Shown here piece by piece: positions 35,101 to 43,477 of a DNA stretch of 64,000 nt. The DNA is taken from the NCBI RefSeq assembly GCF_039693965.1, contig NZ_CP155576.1, positions 682,001 to 746,000 of the forward strand. Direction: 5' to 3'. Source of the DNA: Moraxella sp. K1664. Its GTDB lineage: Bacteria > Pseudomonadota > Gammaproteobacteria > Pseudomonadales > Moraxellaceae. The notes under the pieces were generated by a model that searched no databases, had not been told where the DNA came from, and saw nothing but the letters and a program-made list of their open reading frames with translations. The position numbers and the translations under genes were made by a program. Position 1 is the stretch's first letter; every line of letters starts with the position of its first letter.

Positions 35101-35276
35101 CTAGCCCTAGCGAAAAAATCGCCCAATCCACCAGTTTTAATGCCAATCAAAACTTTTACCTTGTGGACGACCCCAGTCGGATTTTAGACACGCTTAATTC
35201 ATCACAAGGGCAAGAAAACTTAGTGGTAATGATGAGCCGAGACCCTGAGAAGTTTAAGACGGCTCTGCGGTTGTAA
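32139..35276 (+). CDS. Tape measure protein, C-terminal part with transglycosylase domain
   Basis: 1,045 residues as read from GTG 32139, but truly the continuation of the previous frame. There is an M23-like stretch ([30 protein letters not shown]) that keeps HxxxD but lacks a clear HxH. A lytic transglycosylase domain follows ([34 protein letters not shown], with Glu in QESRG), then long coiled coils, and the tape-measure C-terminus [28 protein letters not shown]. Murein-degrading domains help DNA entry through the cell wall. Confidence 0.87.
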   Translation: [1045 protein letters not shown]

Positions 35277-35279
35277 ATG

Positions 35280-35323
35280 TTTAAAACAGGTTAAAAGACG
35301 GTTTAAAAAACTTAGGTTATGAT
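35280..35323 (+). promoter_or_regulatory. Late promoter 3 (PP equivalent)
   Basis: TTTAAAACAGGTTAAAAGAC at 35280-35299, identical to that of promoter 1, 18 bases, then TATGAT at 35318-35323. It precedes the distal tail block. Confidence 0.75.
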
Positions 35324-35338
35324 AGCCTAAGTTTTTTA
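35305..35338 (+). terminator. Terminator enclosing the -10 box of late promoter 3
   Basis: AAAAAACTTAGG (35305-35316) and CCTAAGTTTTTT (35326-35337) flank TTATGATAG, so the -10 box is in the loop. The late start (about 35330) would lie in the right arm; only readthrough RNA from the tape-measure gene can fold it. Confidence 0.75.
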
Positions 35339-35344
35339 TTTTAC

Positions 35345-35475
35345 AGCTAGCAAAATTAAATTTTACTACACAAACCACTCGCCCTAAGCTTGTCAAAAAT
35401 TCGGTTTCTTCTATGGTTTGACAGGCTTTTCATGAGTGGAAAGCGTAGCACTTTTTCATTTTGCAGAGTGTACTT
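35345..35475. repeat. Dispersed intergenic repeat, diverged copy A
   Basis: It shares with 61649-61775 the order CAGCTA - TTTTACTAC - AAACC - CCCTAAGCT - GGTTT - ATGGTT(T/C)GACAGG - CATGA - TTTTGCAG. The ends AAACC...GGTTT are partly inverted. It lies inside the prophage between late promoter 3 and the first distal tail gene. Confidence 0.6.
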
Positions 35476-35491
35476 AAATTTTGGAATAAAA

Positions 35492-36325
35492 ATGCCACAT
35501 GACATCGGTTTTGTAACTGCCCAAGACGGCAAACCTGCCCATTATCAAATGCTCCAAAAAATCAAGGAATTAGCCGTCCGCTCGGGCGACTGGGAGCTTT
35601 TGCGTGAAGATACTAGCACCAAAAACCACGAGATTATCTTAAAGGGGCGTGGATATAGCAAACAAGAAGAGATTTTTGTTGGTGTGCGTACTTATCAAAA
35701 CCCACAAGCCGATTATTATAATTTGGCGGTGGCGACTTTTACAGGCTATGTGCCGTCCAACCCTTTTGACAATCAGCCGTCTGCCGTGTTAAGCGGTGTG
35801 CCAGCCCATAACCAACGCATTGATTATTGGCTGACGGTAAACCCACAACGCATTGCGTGTTGTATGAAAGTTGGTACGCCTGTTTATGAGCATTTCTACA
35901 TTGGCAAGTTTTTGCCCTATGCTCGCCCCAGTCAATGCCCTTATCCTGTGGTGTGTGCAGGTATGTTGCACGGCGTGCCAGCCACTCGTTTTTCGGACAC
36001 CAACCACAGTTTCCCTTATAAAGGCAACCGCAAAAATTTGGCAATGCGGTTTAACACAGGGGTTTATCTAAATGTAGAGTGCCATCCGTATAACTCATCA
36101 CCCCTAACGAGTTCACGCCAGTTAAGAGATACCAATGGCGTGTATCCACTTATGCCGATTATTTTAACGGACAATAATGGCATTTATGGCGAGTTTGACG
36201 GTGTGCGGTTTGTCAGTGGCTTTGATAACGTAACCGAAAATATGTGTGGCGATGACTGGGTGGTACTACAAGACGTGGGGCGGACGGGCTTTAACGACTA
36301 CATCGCATTGAGGTTAGATAAATAA
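35492..36325 (+). CDS. Distal tail-associated prophage protein A
   Basis: 277 residues. No named family recognised. It starts at 35492 (MPHDIGFVTAQDG) with GGA before the ATG. The in-frame extension to 35390 runs through the dispersed repeat and is not believable. Central part EEIFVGVRTYQNPQADYYNLAVATFTGY and C-terminal WVVLQDVGRTGFNDYIALRLD suggest a beta-rich virion protein. Its layout resembles the next gene, so the two may be old duplicates. Confidence 0.75.
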   Translation: MPHDIGFVTAQDGKPAHYQMLQKIKELAVRSGDWELLREDTSTKNHEIILKGRGYSKQEEIFVGVRTYQNPQADYYNLAVATFTGYVPSNPFDNQPSAVLSGVPAHNQRIDYWLTVNPQRIACCMKVGTPVYEHFYIGKFLPYARPSQCPYPVVCAGMLHGVPATRFSDTNHSFPYKGNRKNLAMRFNTGVYLNVECHPYNSSPLTSSRQLRDTNGVYPLMPIILTDNNGIYGEFDGVRFVSGFDNVTENMCGDDWVVLQDVGRTGFNDYIALRLDK

Positions 36326-36334
36326 GGGGCAAAA

Positions 36335-37231
36335 ATGGCGTATTGTACAGGTCAAGCAAATAGCCATCGGCAACTGGCAAATATCTTGGTGGAAAAATGC
36401 CAAGTTCATGGGTGGGTATGGCAACAGGGTATTTTGAGTAAAAATAACTGGTTTATCAAAATTTCAGTGCAAGAAAATCCCATGTCAAATCAAGGTATTA
36501 TTATAACAGGTGGTACGGGTCAGCAGGGTGCGACACTGGTCAATGCGAGTGCAACATCGGTAAGAATGGGTAGTCCGCACACGTCTGAGCTTTTGATTAA
36601 ATTCCCTGTGTTGTTTCATTTATTCATCTTTGAAAATGAGGTGTATTTAATTGCAAAATCCGACCATGACAAATATTATTATCTGGCATTTGGTGGCTCT
36701 GAACTGGTCAATCAAGCTCAGGCGAATGGGCTGTGGCTATCGGCAACAGCATGTTATCACGGATACTGGAGTCAATCCATAAGTATTTATGAAACAAATG
36801 GCGGTGCTGGCGGTGGTGGCAATCCTTCTGCGGTTGCTCCGTTTTGGAATAGGAGTGGGTTTAGTGAAAATTGGTCAAATGCCGTGATTTGTCATGGGCT
36901 AAACGATACACTTTGGTCATCTGGCAGTAGTATCGCTTATGCGACGTTTGAGCCACTCATCAGCCGTCTGCCCACCGCTCATTTTGCTGACAGTCCGCTA
37001 TTGCCTTACAACGTCTATCTGCAACGCCCCCAAAACAAACTTAGTCTTATCGCCCAGTTTGACAACGCTCGTTTTTTACGCATTGACAATCACGAACCCG
37101 AGCAAATCATCACATTGGGGCATGAACGCTGGATGATTTTTCCGTTTTTTAGAAAAAATATCGCCAGTAGAAGTCGTGGTTATGGAAATCACACAGGCAC
37201 ATTTGGCTGGGCAATCCGCTACGAGGGCTAA
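36335..37231 (+). CDS. Distal tail-associated prophage protein B
   Basis: 298 residues. The first 60 residues share the shape of protein A's start (a 'LVEKCQVHGWVWQQGILSKNNWFIKI' helix-strand unit). Later YLIAKSDHDKYYYLAFGGSELV and C-terminal WMIFPFFRKNIASRSRGYGNHTGTFGWAIRYEG correspond in position to protein A's ending. A Gly-rich loop (NGGAGGGGNPS) lies midway. Probably a tail-tip structural protein; receptor binding is possible but unproven. Confidence 0.7.
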   Translation: MAYCTGQANSHRQLANILVEKCQVHGWVWQQGILSKNNWFIKISVQENPMSNQGIIITGGTGQQGATLVNASATSVRMGSPHTSELLIKFPVLFHLFIFENEVYLIAKSDHDKYYYLAFGGSELVNQAQANGLWLSATACYHGYWSQSISIYETNGGAGGGGNPSAVAPFWNRSGFSENWSNAVICHGLNDTLWSSGSSIAYATFEPLISRLPTAHFADSPLLPYNVYLQRPQNKLSLIAQFDNARFLRIDNHEPEQIITLGHERWMIFPFFRKNIASRSRGYGNHTGTFGWAIRYEG

Positions 37232-38953
37232 ATGGCAATCATACAATACAGCGTAACGCAATCAGGATTTTTGCTTGATAATCAGTATCTAAGCCAAGAC
37301 TTAAATGGCTTGACTGGCGAGTCGTGGTATCCATTTTCTAATGCTCAAAACAGCCGTGTTTCTGACGGTTTGGCATATCGTTTAACCAATCATCTGCCCA
37401 TTACCACCGACCCACGCACGATAAAGCACATCATCGCAAAAAGCTATGTGGACGATTTTTATCATCGTATCCACATTGACAACTTGCAAGCGGATTTGGG
37501 CGTGGTGGCAAGTAAGCAGGTCATCAATTTTGCCCTTTGGAATGCCTATTTTGAGCCGTTGGACTTTACACGCATTGACGGCTTGGCGGTGGGAGCGTAT
37601 TTTGAACCACACGATTTGCCACCACTGATTTTTGAAGCATTGCAGGAGCGGACTTGGCAACTGCATATTTTACCAGACGGCGATGCCCGTTTAAGCCTTG
37701 ATTTGGCATGGCGATTTATCGGCAAACACACCAAAAACGCTTATCAAGTAGCAAGTCAGTTAAGCGGTCAGCGTGTCATTGGTTTTGCGTGGCTGATTGA
37801 CTGGGATAAGGGCGTAGCCGAGAGCCTTGCTTGGCACACCGACATTTTGCAATCCCAAACAGGACACGAGCAACGCCGTAGTTTACGCCTTGCCCCACGC
37901 CAAACACTTGATGTGAATTTGCTTTTACACGGTCAAGAACGCACGCTGTTTGACTTAGCAGTGACCGCTTGGGCGAGCAAAAATTTTGTTGTGCCTGTGT
38001 GGTTTTATCAAGCCTATTTGACGACAAAAATTAACAGTCAAAGCCGTGTCATTCTTTGCGATACCACCCAAATCCCTTATGCTAATTTTCAATACGTCAT
38101 GCTGATTAAAGACGCATTTAACTACGAAGTGAGCGAAGTGGGGGCGGTCAATGATGGTCAAATTGTCCTAAAACGCCCCTTGCAAAACGCTTGGGAGCGT
38201 GGCACGCAAATTTTTCCTGCTCTGTCTGCCCAATTAAACGGCTTGCCAAGATTGACTAAGCACAGCAGTCAAGTAATGCGAACCGCTGTCAGCCTACAAG
38301 CGGTGGACGGTGTGAACCTGCCAGACCCTGTCAAGCCTGACACATTTAGGGGTTATCCAGTCCTATCCATTGCCCCCAATGAAGTGGATAATTTGACCCA
38401 CAGTTATGAACGCTTGCAACAACAACTGGACAATTTGTCAGGTCGCCCCCTTTTGGTGGACAGTGCCAATGCCAGTTTTTCCTTATTCCAGTATCGTTGG
38501 TTTTTGGCAGGAGCTGAACAGCACCAAGAATTTTATGCGTGGCTCCATCTATTGAACGGACGGCAAAAAGCGGTGTGGCTACCGACTTTTAGCGGTGATT
38601 TACAACTTGTCAATGCCATATCGTCAGGCACACGTTTTGACGTGGCAAACTGTGGCTATACCAAGTTTGGGCAAGGACAAAACGGGCGACAATACATTTA
38701 TATTGAGTTGCACGGTGGCGAGCGGTTGTATCGCAAAATCATATCATCGCAGGAGCTTGGGGCGACAGAGCGTTTGACTGTTGATGAGTCATTTTTAAAT
38801 AATATTGCCACAAACCAAGTCAAACGCATGAGTTTTATGAGCCTTTGCCGTCTTAACAGCGACACTGTTAATATCGTTCATCACAATGACATTCAAGGGC
38901 TATCAACGGCAGAGATGACTTTTCGGGGCATTAAAGAACAGGAGAATAGTTAG
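37232..38953 (+). CDS. Distal tail structural protein
   Basis: 573 residues, beginning directly after the previous stop (TAAATG). The second half (FRGYPVLSIAPNEVDNLTHSYERLQQQLDNLSGRPLLVDSANASFSLFQYRWFLAGAEQHQEFYAWLHLLNGRQKAVWLPTF) is a recurring module of siphovirus-like proteins upstream of BR0599-type tail proteins. Likely part of the tail tip or distal tail ring. Confidence 0.78.
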   Translation: MAIIQYSVTQSGFLLDNQYLSQDLNGLTGESWYPFSNAQNSRVSDGLAYRLTNHLPITTDPRTIKHIIAKSYVDDFYHRIHIDNLQADLGVVASKQVINFALWNAYFEPLDFTRIDGLAVGAYFEPHDLPPLIFEALQERTWQLHILPDGDARLSLDLAWRFIGKHTKNAYQVASQLSGQRVIGFAWLIDWDKGVAESLAWHTDILQSQTGHEQRRSLRLAPRQTLDVNLLLHGQERTLFDLAVTAWASKNFVVPVWFYQAYLTTKINSQSRVILCDTTQIPYANFQYVMLIKDAFNYEVSEVGAVNDGQIVLKRPLQNAWERGTQIFPALSAQLNGLPRLTKHSSQVMRTAVSLQAVDGVNLPDPVKPDTFRGYPVLSIAPNEVDNLTHSYERLQQQLDNLSGRPLLVDSANASFSLFQYRWFLAGAEQHQEFYAWLHLLNGRQKAVWLPTFSGDLQLVNAISSGTRFDVANCGYTKFGQGQNGRQYIYIELHGGERLYRKIISSQELGATERLTVDESFLNNIATNQVKRMSFMSLCRLNSDTVNIVHHNDIQGLSTAEMTFRGIKEQENS

Positions 38954-38954
38954 A

Positions 38955-39794
38955 GTGAGTTTTGCCGACTTTGAGACATCATTACAAAACGCCCAACCAA
39001 TCCGCCTGTATCAGTTTAGTCGTGGGGCATGGCGGTGGGGCTACACGTCAGCCGACCGTGATGTCAGATTTCAAAACATGAATTTTGTGTCGCTTTTGGG
39101 TGGGATTAAAGATGACGGCATTCGCCAAACGCAGGACAGTGGGGGTGATTTATTGACCTTAACCGTGCCGTCATCGTGCGATTTGGCTCAAATGTATCGG
39201 CATTTTGCCCCTGCCCAAACGGTCAATTTGACCATTTTTGATTTACATTATCCCGAGCTTGCCAGTACCGAGCAAGGGGCATATTTGGCGGTATGGAAAG
39301 GCTTTGTGGTTGGTGTCAAATTTGTGGGTGACCACACTGCCCAAGTGCAATGCCAAAATTTATCCGTATCGCTTGAACGCACAGGACTTAGAAAAACTTG
39401 GAGCAAGCTGTGTTGTCATCAGCTCTATGGCAAGGGGTGCAACCTAGACAGACAGGCATTTATGAGCGAGATGACTGTTGTGGCGGTGGACAGCTCATTT
39501 GTAGATGTGGTTTTGCCAAGCGATAAATCATCGGACGATTATTTTACAGGCGGTTATGTACAATGGTCGTCCGAGTACGGCATTGAACAGCGTGGCATTG
39601 AACGGCAACTTGGCAACCGCTTGCAACTGTTTGGCGGTGTACAAGGCTTGACGGTAGGGCAAAATATCAAGGTTTTTGCAGGGTGCAACCGCACCTTTAC
39701 CGCTTGCCAGAGCAAATTTAATAATACTGATAATTATGGCGGTAGTCCACACATGCCCCACAAATCGCCTTTTGACGGCACACCAATTTTTTAG
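38955..39794 (+). CDS. Phage BR0599-family tail tip protein (DUF2163-like)
   Basis: 279 residues from a GTG. The C-terminal part has CCHQLYGKGC ... VFAGCNRTFTACQSKFNNTDNYGGSPHMPHKSPFDG, the BR0599 family ending. The cysteine set recalls lambda gpL, whose C-terminal domain binds an iron-sulphur cluster; a cluster here is an inference. Acts in tail-tip assembly next to the hub protein. Confidence 0.85.
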   Translation: MSFADFETSLQNAQPIRLYQFSRGAWRWGYTSADRDVRFQNMNFVSLLGGIKDDGIRQTQDSGGDLLTLTVPSSCDLAQMYRHFAPAQTVNLTIFDLHYPELASTEQGAYLAVWKGFVVGVKFVGDHTAQVQCQNLSVSLERTGLRKTWSKLCCHQLYGKGCNLDRQAFMSEMTVVAVDSSFVDVVLPSDKSSDDYFTGGYVQWSSEYGIEQRGIERQLGNRLQLFGGVQGLTVGQNIKVFAGCNRTFTACQSKFNNTDNYGGSPHMPHKSPFDGTPIF

Positions 39795-39804
39795 GAGATA
39801 AAAT

Positions 39805-42213
39805 ATGTGGGTACAAGTCGCCTTATTTGTTGCATCACTGGTCATCAGCTATCTTTTACAGCCCAAGCCACCCCAAGCTAAACCGTCCGCTTTTGATGAT
39901 TTTAAATTTCCAACGATTGATGACGGCACGCCACGCATTGTCGTGTTCGGCGATGTGTGGATAACTGATTGGTGTGTGATTGGGGCAGGTAATTATCGCA
40001 CCAGTCCTATTGTCAAAAAACAAAAAGGGCTGTTCGGCTCAAAACGCCAAACGGTGGGGCATCGCTATTTGATGTCGCTTCACATGGGGCTGTGCATGGC
40101 AATGGATGAGCTTTTGCAAATCAAGGTTGGCGACCGTGTGGCATGGCAAGGAGTTGGTGGCAGTGCCAACCAAAGCCATGTCCGCATTCACAAGCCTGAT
40201 TTGTTTGGCGGAGATGATAAAGAAGGGGGTATTGACGGCACGCTTATCATCATGAAAGGGGCAAGCGACCAACAGCCATTACCGCAATTACAACGTATGT
40301 ATAACAGCCCAGTCCCTGCCTATCGTGGGGTGGTAACGTTCTTTTTTGACGGCATGGTGTGTTCAGGTTCGCCCTATCCAAAGGCGTGGTCGTTTCGTGT
40401 TTGTCGTACGACTTGCGATTGGTATAATGAAAAAGCAACGATTTGGCTGAACGATGACAACGGTAATCAGATTAAGGCAATGAACCCTGCCCACATTATT
40501 TTTGAAGCCCAAACCAACGAAGATTGGGGGCGTGGTACAGACTTAGGACAGCTTGACCTTGACAGCTTTAAACAATGTGCTGATATTTTGCATAATGAGC
40601 GGTTTGGTATGTGCATCGCTTGGAAACGCCAAGATACTTTAAAGCAGTTTATTCAGCAAATCCTTGACCACATTGGCGGTGCGTTGATGATTGACCGCAC
40701 CACAGGCTTGTGGAAACTTGTGCTTATTCGTGAAAGTGATAGTCCTGACAGCTTGCCAAGTTTTGACTACGGCACGGGCATTTTACGCATTGAAGAAGAC
40801 AACAACTCGTCCAATGATTTAGTAACCAATCAGCTTGTTGTCAGTTATACAGACCCTGTGAGTAATGAAACTCGCACTGTCCGTACCGAAAATCTCGCCA
40901 GCATTCAACGAGACGGCATTATTTTGCAAAATAAAACTTATGTCGGACTACCAACAGCCGATTTGGCAGGACGTGTCGCTAGCCGTGATATGAAAATTAT
41001 CCAATCTCATCTAAAAAAGTTTAAAATCGTGTTAGACAGACGAGCCTATGCCCTGCAACCTGCATCTGATTTTGTGCTAAAAATCCCCCAAAGGGGCATA
41101 GAAAGCATCATCATGCGAGCGGTGCGTGTGGAGCATAATGAGATGACAAATGGCGAAATCATGGTAACGGCGGTGCAAGATGTATTTGGCTTGCCCCGTA
41201 CGACTTATCAGCAAGTTCAGCCAAGCCTATGGATACAGCCCAATCTTAATCCAGAGCCGATTGTGCATTCACGGCTTTGGCAGTTGCCTTATACGCATTT
41301 GCTGGACAATTTTAGTCATGAACAGCTCAAAAATGCCGATGATTATGTCCTTGTGTTGGCAGAACGCCCAAACAGTCTGCAACAGTCTTTTGAAATTTGG
41401 GCTAAAACCACCGATGAACAAAACGAACACTATGCAGGGCAAGGGCAATTTGTCGCTCGTGCAGTAGTGCAAGAGGCTGTTTTACCAACCAGTCAAGTTA
41501 CCATATTGACACTTGATGCAGTGGATATGGCAAGCATCGGTCAGTGTGCATTGCTGAATGATGAGATTGTGCAGATTGTACACATTGAGCAATCTCAATA
41601 TCAAATTCATGTCAAACGTGGCTGTATAGATACTGTGCCGACTGCTCATGCCCAAAATTCGGTCATTTGGCTGTATGGCGACATGGCGACCGTTGCCGAG
41701 CGAGCTTTTATGGCTAATAAAACCGCTCAAATCAAACTACTTTCGCAAACTTCGCAAGGTACGTTGGATGCGTCAAAAGCGACAGTAAATTCGCTTTTAA
41801 TAACCAACCGCCACGTTCGCCCCTTTGCCCCTGCTAATGTGCAAATCAATGAATTGTCTTACCCCAATCAAATCCAAACCCTAAACAAAATCTCGTGGGT
41901 AGGACGCAATAAAATCAGCCAAGATGTCGCCATTTTAGACCAAACTGCTCCACACCAAGAGCCTGAAACAGGGGCAACGGTTAGCCTAATTATCTCAAAG
42001 AAAACAAGTGCTAACGGCTCATATCAACGAGTGGTGCAAAAAGACGGCATCACAGGCTTTTTTATTGACATTGTCAAAGAAAATCCCAACAATGACGAAA
42101 CAAAACTCGTTGCTAATCTTGAAAATGCAGTAATGATAAAAGTAGAGCTGTGGGCAATCAAAGACGGCTTGGAGAGCTGGCAACGGCACAGTATAGAAAT
42201 GGCGGTGGTGTAG
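39805..42213 (+). CDS. Tail tip / baseplate hub protein (gpJ-like)
   Basis: 802 residues. An N-terminal hydrophobic segment (VQVALFVASLVISYLLQPKPPQ) and GTPRIVVFGDVWITDWCVIGAGNYRT are typical of gpJ-like tail hub proteins of phages with BR0599 partners. Hub domains occupy the middle and fibronectin-like strands the last 200 residues. As no separate fibre gene is seen, host recognition may lie here or in proteins A and B. AGGAG precedes the ATG. Confidence 0.85.
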   Translation: MWVQVALFVASLVISYLLQPKPPQAKPSAFDDFKFPTIDDGTPRIVVFGDVWITDWCVIGAGNYRTSPIVKKQKGLFGSKRQTVGHRYLMSLHMGLCMAMDELLQIKVGDRVAWQGVGGSANQSHVRIHKPDLFGGDDKEGGIDGTLIIMKGASDQQPLPQLQRMYNSPVPAYRGVVTFFFDGMVCSGSPYPKAWSFRVCRTTCDWYNEKATIWLNDDNGNQIKAMNPAHIIFEAQTNEDWGRGTDLGQLDLDSFKQCADILHNERFGMCIAWKRQDTLKQFIQQILDHIGGALMIDRTTGLWKLVLIRESDSPDSLPSFDYGTGILRIEEDNNSSNDLVTNQLVVSYTDPVSNETRTVRTENLASIQRDGIILQNKTYVGLPTADLAGRVASRDMKIIQSHLKKFKIVLDRRAYALQPASDFVLKIPQRGIESIIMRAVRVEHNEMTNGEIMVTAVQDVFGLPRTTYQQVQPSLWIQPNLNPEPIVHSRLWQLPYTHLLDNFSHEQLKNADDYVLVLAERPNSLQQSFEIWAKTTDEQNEHYAGQGQFVARAVVQEAVLPTSQVTILTLDAVDMASIGQCALLNDEIVQIVHIEQSQYQIHVKRGCIDTVPTAHAQNSVIWLYGDMATVAERAFMANKTAQIKLLSQTSQGTLDASKATVNSLLITNRHVRPFAPANVQINELSYPNQIQTLNKISWVGRNKISQDVAILDQTAPHQEPETGATVSLIISKKTSANGSYQRVVQKDGITGFFIDIVKENPNNDETKLVANLENAVMIKVELWAIKDGLESWQRHSIEMAVV

Positions 42214-42215
42214 TT

Positions 42216-42259
42216 TTTAAAATAGGTTAAAAGACCACTAATCAGATGGGCGATAAAAT
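42216..42259 (+). promoter_or_regulatory. Late promoter 4 (Pmom equivalent)
   Basis: TTTAAAATAGGTTAAAAGAC at 42216-42235, one mismatch to promoters 1 and 3, 18 bases, then TAAAAT at 42254-42259. No GATC site is near, so the Dam/OxyR control of Mu mom is not expected. Confidence 0.75.
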
Positions 42260-42281
42260 GCACGACTTAAAACTGGGGACG

Positions 42282-42357
42282 ACAACTTGTTGGAGCAAGT
42301 TGCCGACCTTCTGACAGACAAGTGTCAAAAGCCAAGCCCAGCCGTTGTGTACACAAC
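42282..42357 (+). promoter_or_regulatory. com leader with three hairpins
   Basis: About 145 bases of leader separate promoter 4 from com. CAACTTG/CAAGTTG (about 42284-42303), TGACA/TGTCA (about 42313-42328) and GTTGTG/CACAAC (42344-42357) can each fold. They may control translation or RNA life; no T run follows, so they are not terminators. Confidence 0.45.
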
Positions 42358-42410
42358 ACGGCTATTTTAGCAAAAATGCAATACCATTGCAAAATTTAAA
42401 TAGGTTATTT

Positions 42411-42611
42411 ATGAACTTTATCACTTGTCAATCTTGCCATAAAAAATTACTTAAAATCGCAAACTTTGACCGTTTGCAGGTCAAATGTCCACGTTGCAAG
42501 GCAATCAACAACTATCAAGCTAATCTGAACGCTGTAAGCATCCTATCCGAAGTCCACGAGACTCCAAACAACAATGGAGAGTCTCATGGAGCAACCCCAA
42601 AAGCCCAATAA
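42411..42611 (+). CDS. com: Com-like zinc-finger translational activator
   Basis: 66 residues. CQSCHKKLLKIANFDRLQVKCPRCKAIN is the C4 zinc finger of Mu Com, which binds mom mRNA and opens its ribosome-binding site. As in Mu, the stop overlaps the next gene, here by 26 bases, but the next gene is a methyltransferase rather than mom. Confidence 0.92.
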   Translation: MNFITCQSCHKKLLKIANFDRLQVKCPRCKAINNYQANLNAVSILSEVHETPNNNGESHGATPKAQ

Positions 42612-43440
42612 ACCCCACAGCCAATCGCCTTTGCCCTTCATCGGACAAAAACGGCAAATTATCCAAGCCTTTCGCAATACCCTTAACCGCATTATTCCAA
42701 ATGACGGTCAAGGGTGGACGGTGGTGGATGTGTTTGGTGGCAGTGGCTTACTTGCCCACAACGCCAAACACCTAAAACAGAAGGCAAGGGTCATCTATAA
42801 TGACTTTGACAATTTTAGCCAAAGACTTTATCATATCCACGACACCAATCGCCTACGCCAACAGCTTTATGCCATTTTAGAGCCGTTACCACGAGCCAAA
42901 CGCATTGATAATGATGTCAAGGCACAATTATTGGAGGTTATCCAAGCCTTTGATGGCTTTGTGGACTGCCATAGCGTTTCCACTTGGCTACTGTTTAGTG
43001 GTAAGCAAATCAGCCACATTGACGAACTGCCTAAGCACGAGTTTTACAACACCATTCGTAGGAGTGATTATCCAACGGTGGGCGGTTATTTGGACGGCTT
43101 AGAAATCGTGTCGGAGAGCTTTGAAGTCTTGATGCCTAAATTTTATCATCAAGATAAAACGCTGTTTATCCTAGACCCACCTTACCTACGCACCAAGCAA
43201 GAAGCCTATGGTTTGGGTGAGTATTTTGGTATGATACAGTTTTTAAAGCTGATGAAGTGGGTAAGACCGCCGTATTTGTTTTTTAGCAGTACAAAAAGCG
43301 AATTTATGTCGTATATGGATTATGTCAAGGCACATGAGCCTGAAACATGGGAGCGTGTGGGGGATTTTGAAAAATTATCTTTTATCGCTCATGTCAATAA
43401 CAGCTCAAAATATGAAGATAATATGGTGTTTAAAATTTAA
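42586..43440 (+). CDS. DNA adenine methyltransferase, D12 class
   Basis: 284 residues. Motif X-like FIGQKR at 18-23, motif I VFGGSG at 49-54 and motif IV DPPY at 197-200. Target is unknown; relatives methylate adenine in short sites such as GATC. It would protect phage DNA from host restriction. The start ATG 42586 has GGAGAG upstream, both inside com, so Com could gate it. The prophage destroys the host's type III methyltransferase yet brings this one. Confidence 0.92.
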   Translation: MEQPQKPNKPHSQSPLPFIGQKRQIIQAFRNTLNRIIPNDGQGWTVVDVFGGSGLLAHNAKHLKQKARVIYNDFDNFSQRLYHIHDTNRLRQQLYAILEPLPRAKRIDNDVKAQLLEVIQAFDGFVDCHSVSTWLLFSGKQISHIDELPKHEFYNTIRRSDYPTVGGYLDGLEIVSESFEVLMPKFYHQDKTLFILDPPYLRTKQEAYGLGEYFGMIQFLKLMKWVRPPYLFFSSTKSEFMSYMDYVKAHEPETWERVGDFEKLSFIAHVNNSSKYEDNMVFKI

Positions 43441-43477
43441 GACCACAAGTAGAAACCGTATTGCGTAATTTGCAATA

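Noticed and set aside
35390-35491. N-terminal extension of the distal tail gene back to 35390
   Set aside because: It translates the dispersed intergenic repeat; the ATG at 35492 has a better ribosome-binding site.
42236-42411. GATC-based methylation control of the com promoter as in Mu mom
   Set aside because: No GATC occurs between the late element and com.
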